Shown piece after piece: positions 63,401 to 64,000 of a stretch of DNA of 64,000 bases. Within the stretch, counting starts at the first letter, position 1; every line of letters begins with the position of its first letter. Origin of the DNA: Chryseobacterium gleum (GTDB lineage Bacteria > Bacteroidota > Bacteroidia > Flavobacteriales > Weeksellaceae). The notes beneath the pieces were generated by a model, which had not been told where the DNA came from, made no database searches, and was given only the letters and a program-made list of their open reading frames with translations. The position numbers were made by a program, and so were the translations under genes. Where the stretch lies: positions 2,604,001 to 2,668,000 of the forward strand of contig NZ_LR134289.1 in the NCBI RefSeq assembly GCF_900636535.1, written 5' to 3'.

Positions 63401-63604
63401 ACGCAAGGTGCATCTTCAAAAGGGAACCATTCTATCGGTTATAGTACTGTAGGAGGAATGCTTACCGGAGTACTATTCGGAATTTTCATTATTCCGGTAA
63501 TGTATGTAATATTCCAGTATCTGCATGAAAAAATGCCGAGCAGAAAAAAGAAAAGACTTCTGAAAAAACAAATGGAGGAAGAACTTTTAGCTGCCAGTCA
63601 CTAA
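60422..63604 (+). CDS. Hydrophobe/amphiphile RND efflux pump (AcrB/MexB type)
   Basis: A 1060-residue inner-membrane proton/drug antiporter with 12 helices and two periplasmic loops. The helix-4 relay AIGIVVDDAIVVVEAVH has the Asp-Asp pair of HAE1 drug pumps, unlike the heavy-metal pump at 5390. N-terminal FIERPVLSTVISIILLLLG and the G-rich RLRPILMTSFAFIVGMLPL are family features. A His-rich loop GEHGEHGHKKG near residue 503 could bind metal, though this is speculative. It follows the adaptor gene by 41 bp. Confidence 0.95.
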   Translation: MLKQFIERPVLSTVISIILLLLGALSLFNLPIALFPDIAPPSVQVTAFYPGANAEVVARSVATPIEEAVNGVENMTYMTSNSSNDGTMTLSVFFKQGADADNAAVNVQNRVSKAMSQLPQEVVQAGISTQKVQNSMIMFMGLTSEDAKQYDELFLQNYLKINVIPQIQRIPGVAQAQVFGTRDYSMRIWLKPDRLAANNLSPQEVLGAIKDHNLEAAPGRLGQGSKETYEYILKYKGKLNKGEDYENIAIKANSDGSFLRLKDVARVEFGSYTYTATNRVDGKPVAGFAILQTAGSNANEILTEIEKQVKVMETTLPKGVKPIIMYNSKDFLDASIHQVVETLVIAFILVFIVVYIFLQDFRSTLIPAIAVPVAIIGTFFFLQLFGFSINMLTLFALVLAIGIVVDDAIVVVEAVHSKMEQTGMPVEHATMNSMSEISGAIISITLVMCAVFIPVGFMQGPAGVFYRQFAFTLAIAILISAVNALTLSPALCAMFLNDPQGEHGEHGHKKGFGARFFNAFNASFNSMTRKYIYSLKFLIKNKWVAIGGLVVITAASVFLIKKAPSGFIPTEDQGFVLYAVNTPPGSSLERTHRATAQIDKIINGEKATNHLWVADGMNFISNANASPYSAGFIKLKDYDKRGEMKDPDQIAGTLTGKVSQVKDANAFFFNFPTVQGFGNVSGFEFMLQDKTNSSFEQLGTTTQQFIGELMKRPEIAFAFTTYAAGNPQYTIDVDTDKANQLGVSVTELMQTMQIYFGSSFVSDFNRFGKYYRVMAQADIPYRTDINSLEGIYVKNQSGEMVPAKTLVKLKRSFGPETVTRNNLFNAVTINGTPKPGYSTGDAIKAVEEVAQQSLPRGYGYEWTGITREEIKTSGQTAFIFFLSILFVYFLLAAQYESYVLPFAIILTIPTGIFGVFAFTGLAGIDNNIYVQVGLIMLVGLLAKNAILIVEFAVQRRKAGKSLIESALQASRLRLRPILMTSFAFIVGMLPLIWTQGASSKGNHSIGYSTVGGMLTGVLFGIFIIPVMYVIFQYLHEKMPSRKKKRLLKKQMEEELLAASH

Positions 63605-63610
63605 TAAAAA

Positions 63611-63760
63611 ATGAAATACAAAAACTTAGAGAAAACTTTAAGACTAAAGGGGTTAACTATTCACCTGCCTATTCTTAATGGTTTACAAAAGCTAAAGATT
63701 TTCTCCTACTAAAGACAATTTTGCATCAATAGAAACCTCTCTAAGTTTTGTATTCAATTA
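63611..63760 (+). repeat. Inverted-repeat element between pump and TolC genes
   Basis: Arms 63613-63632 and 63738-63755 pair over 17-18 bp with gaps (AAACTTAGAGA-type ends), enclosing about 105 bp. A 33-codon ATG frame (63611-63712, MKYKNLEKTLRLKGLTIHLP at its start) fills the left part. It could be a MITE-like insertion in the operon or an RNA structure controlling the TolC gene. The frame has no recognised relative. Confidence 0.5.
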
Positions 63761-63774
63761 AAAGTTTAAAAACT

Positions 63775-64000
63775 ATGAAACGAGTAAAAAATATTATTCT
63801 AACTTTTGCGCTGGCTATAGGCTCTGTATCGTGTGTGTCAAAACTGGCATACACGGAGCCTGATCTGCCGCTTCCGGAAAAGTTTCAGTATACTGCAACT
63901 GCCGACACTGCCAGCATCGCCAACCTGGAGTGGAAACAGTTTTTCAGCGATCCTATTTTACAGGAACTGATTGAAAAAGGAATTAAAAATAATTATGATC
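63775..64000 (+). CDS. TolC/OprM-family outer-membrane efflux lipoprotein (partial)
   Basis: The frame opens at ATG 63775 and runs off the right edge (75 codons seen). The SPII signal LALAIGSVSC-like segment ends in a lipid-modifiable Cys (about residue 20), then TEPDLPLPEKFQY and the OprM-type NLEWKQFFSDPILQELIEKG. It completes the adaptor-pump-channel set. It is separated from the pump gene by 170 bp that contain an inverted-repeat element. Confidence 0.85.
   Translation, partial: MKRVKNIILTFALAIGSVSCVSKLAYTEPDLPLPEKFQYTATADTASIANLEWKQFFSDPILQELIEKGIKNNYD

Noticed and set aside
1..64000. tRNA, rRNA or large structured RNA genes
   Set aside because: No cloverleaf with the conserved TTCGA-type T-arm or rRNA sequence was recognised in any intergenic gap. 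A covariance-model search would be decisive.

Overview
The window looks like chromosomal DNA of a Bacteroidota bacterium, most likely the genus Chryseobacterium (Weeksellaceae, Flavobacteriia). The reasons are the AT-rich composition, many promoters with the Bacteroidota -7 box TAnnTTTG close to start codons, secreted proteins with C-terminal type IX secretion (T9SS) sorting domains, the rpmB-rpmG-DUF4295-ftsY block, a flavastacin-like astacin lipoprotein, and DUF5103. There is no rRNA, tRNA, CRISPR array, prophage or intact insertion sequence. It reads as ordinary chromosome dominated by envelope and efflux functions.

Layout. 1-2303: start of a minus-strand lipoprotein gene divergent from a two-component system. 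2322-3378: EamA exporter plus a small membrane protein. 3661-9740: an mgtC-czcB-czcA-czcC operon with an unusual structured leader containing a tiny ORF. 9946-13042: minus-strand operon of two secreted proteins and a DUF1801 protein. 13187-15781: large T9SS cargo protein. 16007-21955: aminotransferase, lipoprotein, murB, proC, vanZ-like gene, lnt. 22080-23789: FG-GAP repeat T9SS protein. 24033-26496: ribosomal proteins L28 and L33, DUF4295, periplasmic RidA-like protein, ftsY, GlsB/YeaQ protein. 26573-28766: sppA and a frameshifted folK. 28784-33127: three tandem OmpA-type paralogs. 33206-36301: recQ, a microsatellite, fmt. 36385-39261: Crp-type regulator, ribB with a dead cyclohydrolase II half, luciferase-like oxidoreductase. 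39525-43754: astacin, Pif1-like helicase, lipoprotein, gamma carbonic anhydrase. 43920-46382: Nfu, flavin reductase, hemH. 46464-50708: M4 protease, DUF5103 protein, metallo-hydrolase. 50836-57042: a trehalose uptake and hydrolysis operon with a divergent AraC regulator. 57074-57294: two copies of a palindromic repeat. 57402-57956: thioredoxin-like protein. 58263-64000: TetR-controlled multidrug RND pump, cut by the window end in its TolC gene.

Genes working together. The two RND systems differ in type. The first carries the heavy-metal (CzcA) proton-relay signature, the second the drug/hydrophobe (AcrB) signature. The trehalose block is self-contained: outer-membrane TonB receptor, inner-membrane MFS carrier, cytoplasmic GH37 trehalase and a cupin-AraC sensor. 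The TetR regulator has an operator against its own -7 box, and three more copies of that operator spaced about 130 bp apart before the pump genes.

Most interesting items: the triplicated operator-to-ATG module before the pump (58858-59220); the leader peptide and hairpin before mgtC (3661-3786); folK broken at an A9 run (28351-28766); mosaic gene conversion between OmpA paralogs (30160-31015 and 31895-32750); ribB with a degenerate second domain; an exported RidA homolog lacking the catalytic arginine; and several non-coding repeat elements. No clearly new multi-gene system is evident. The best candidates for undescribed biology are regulatory.
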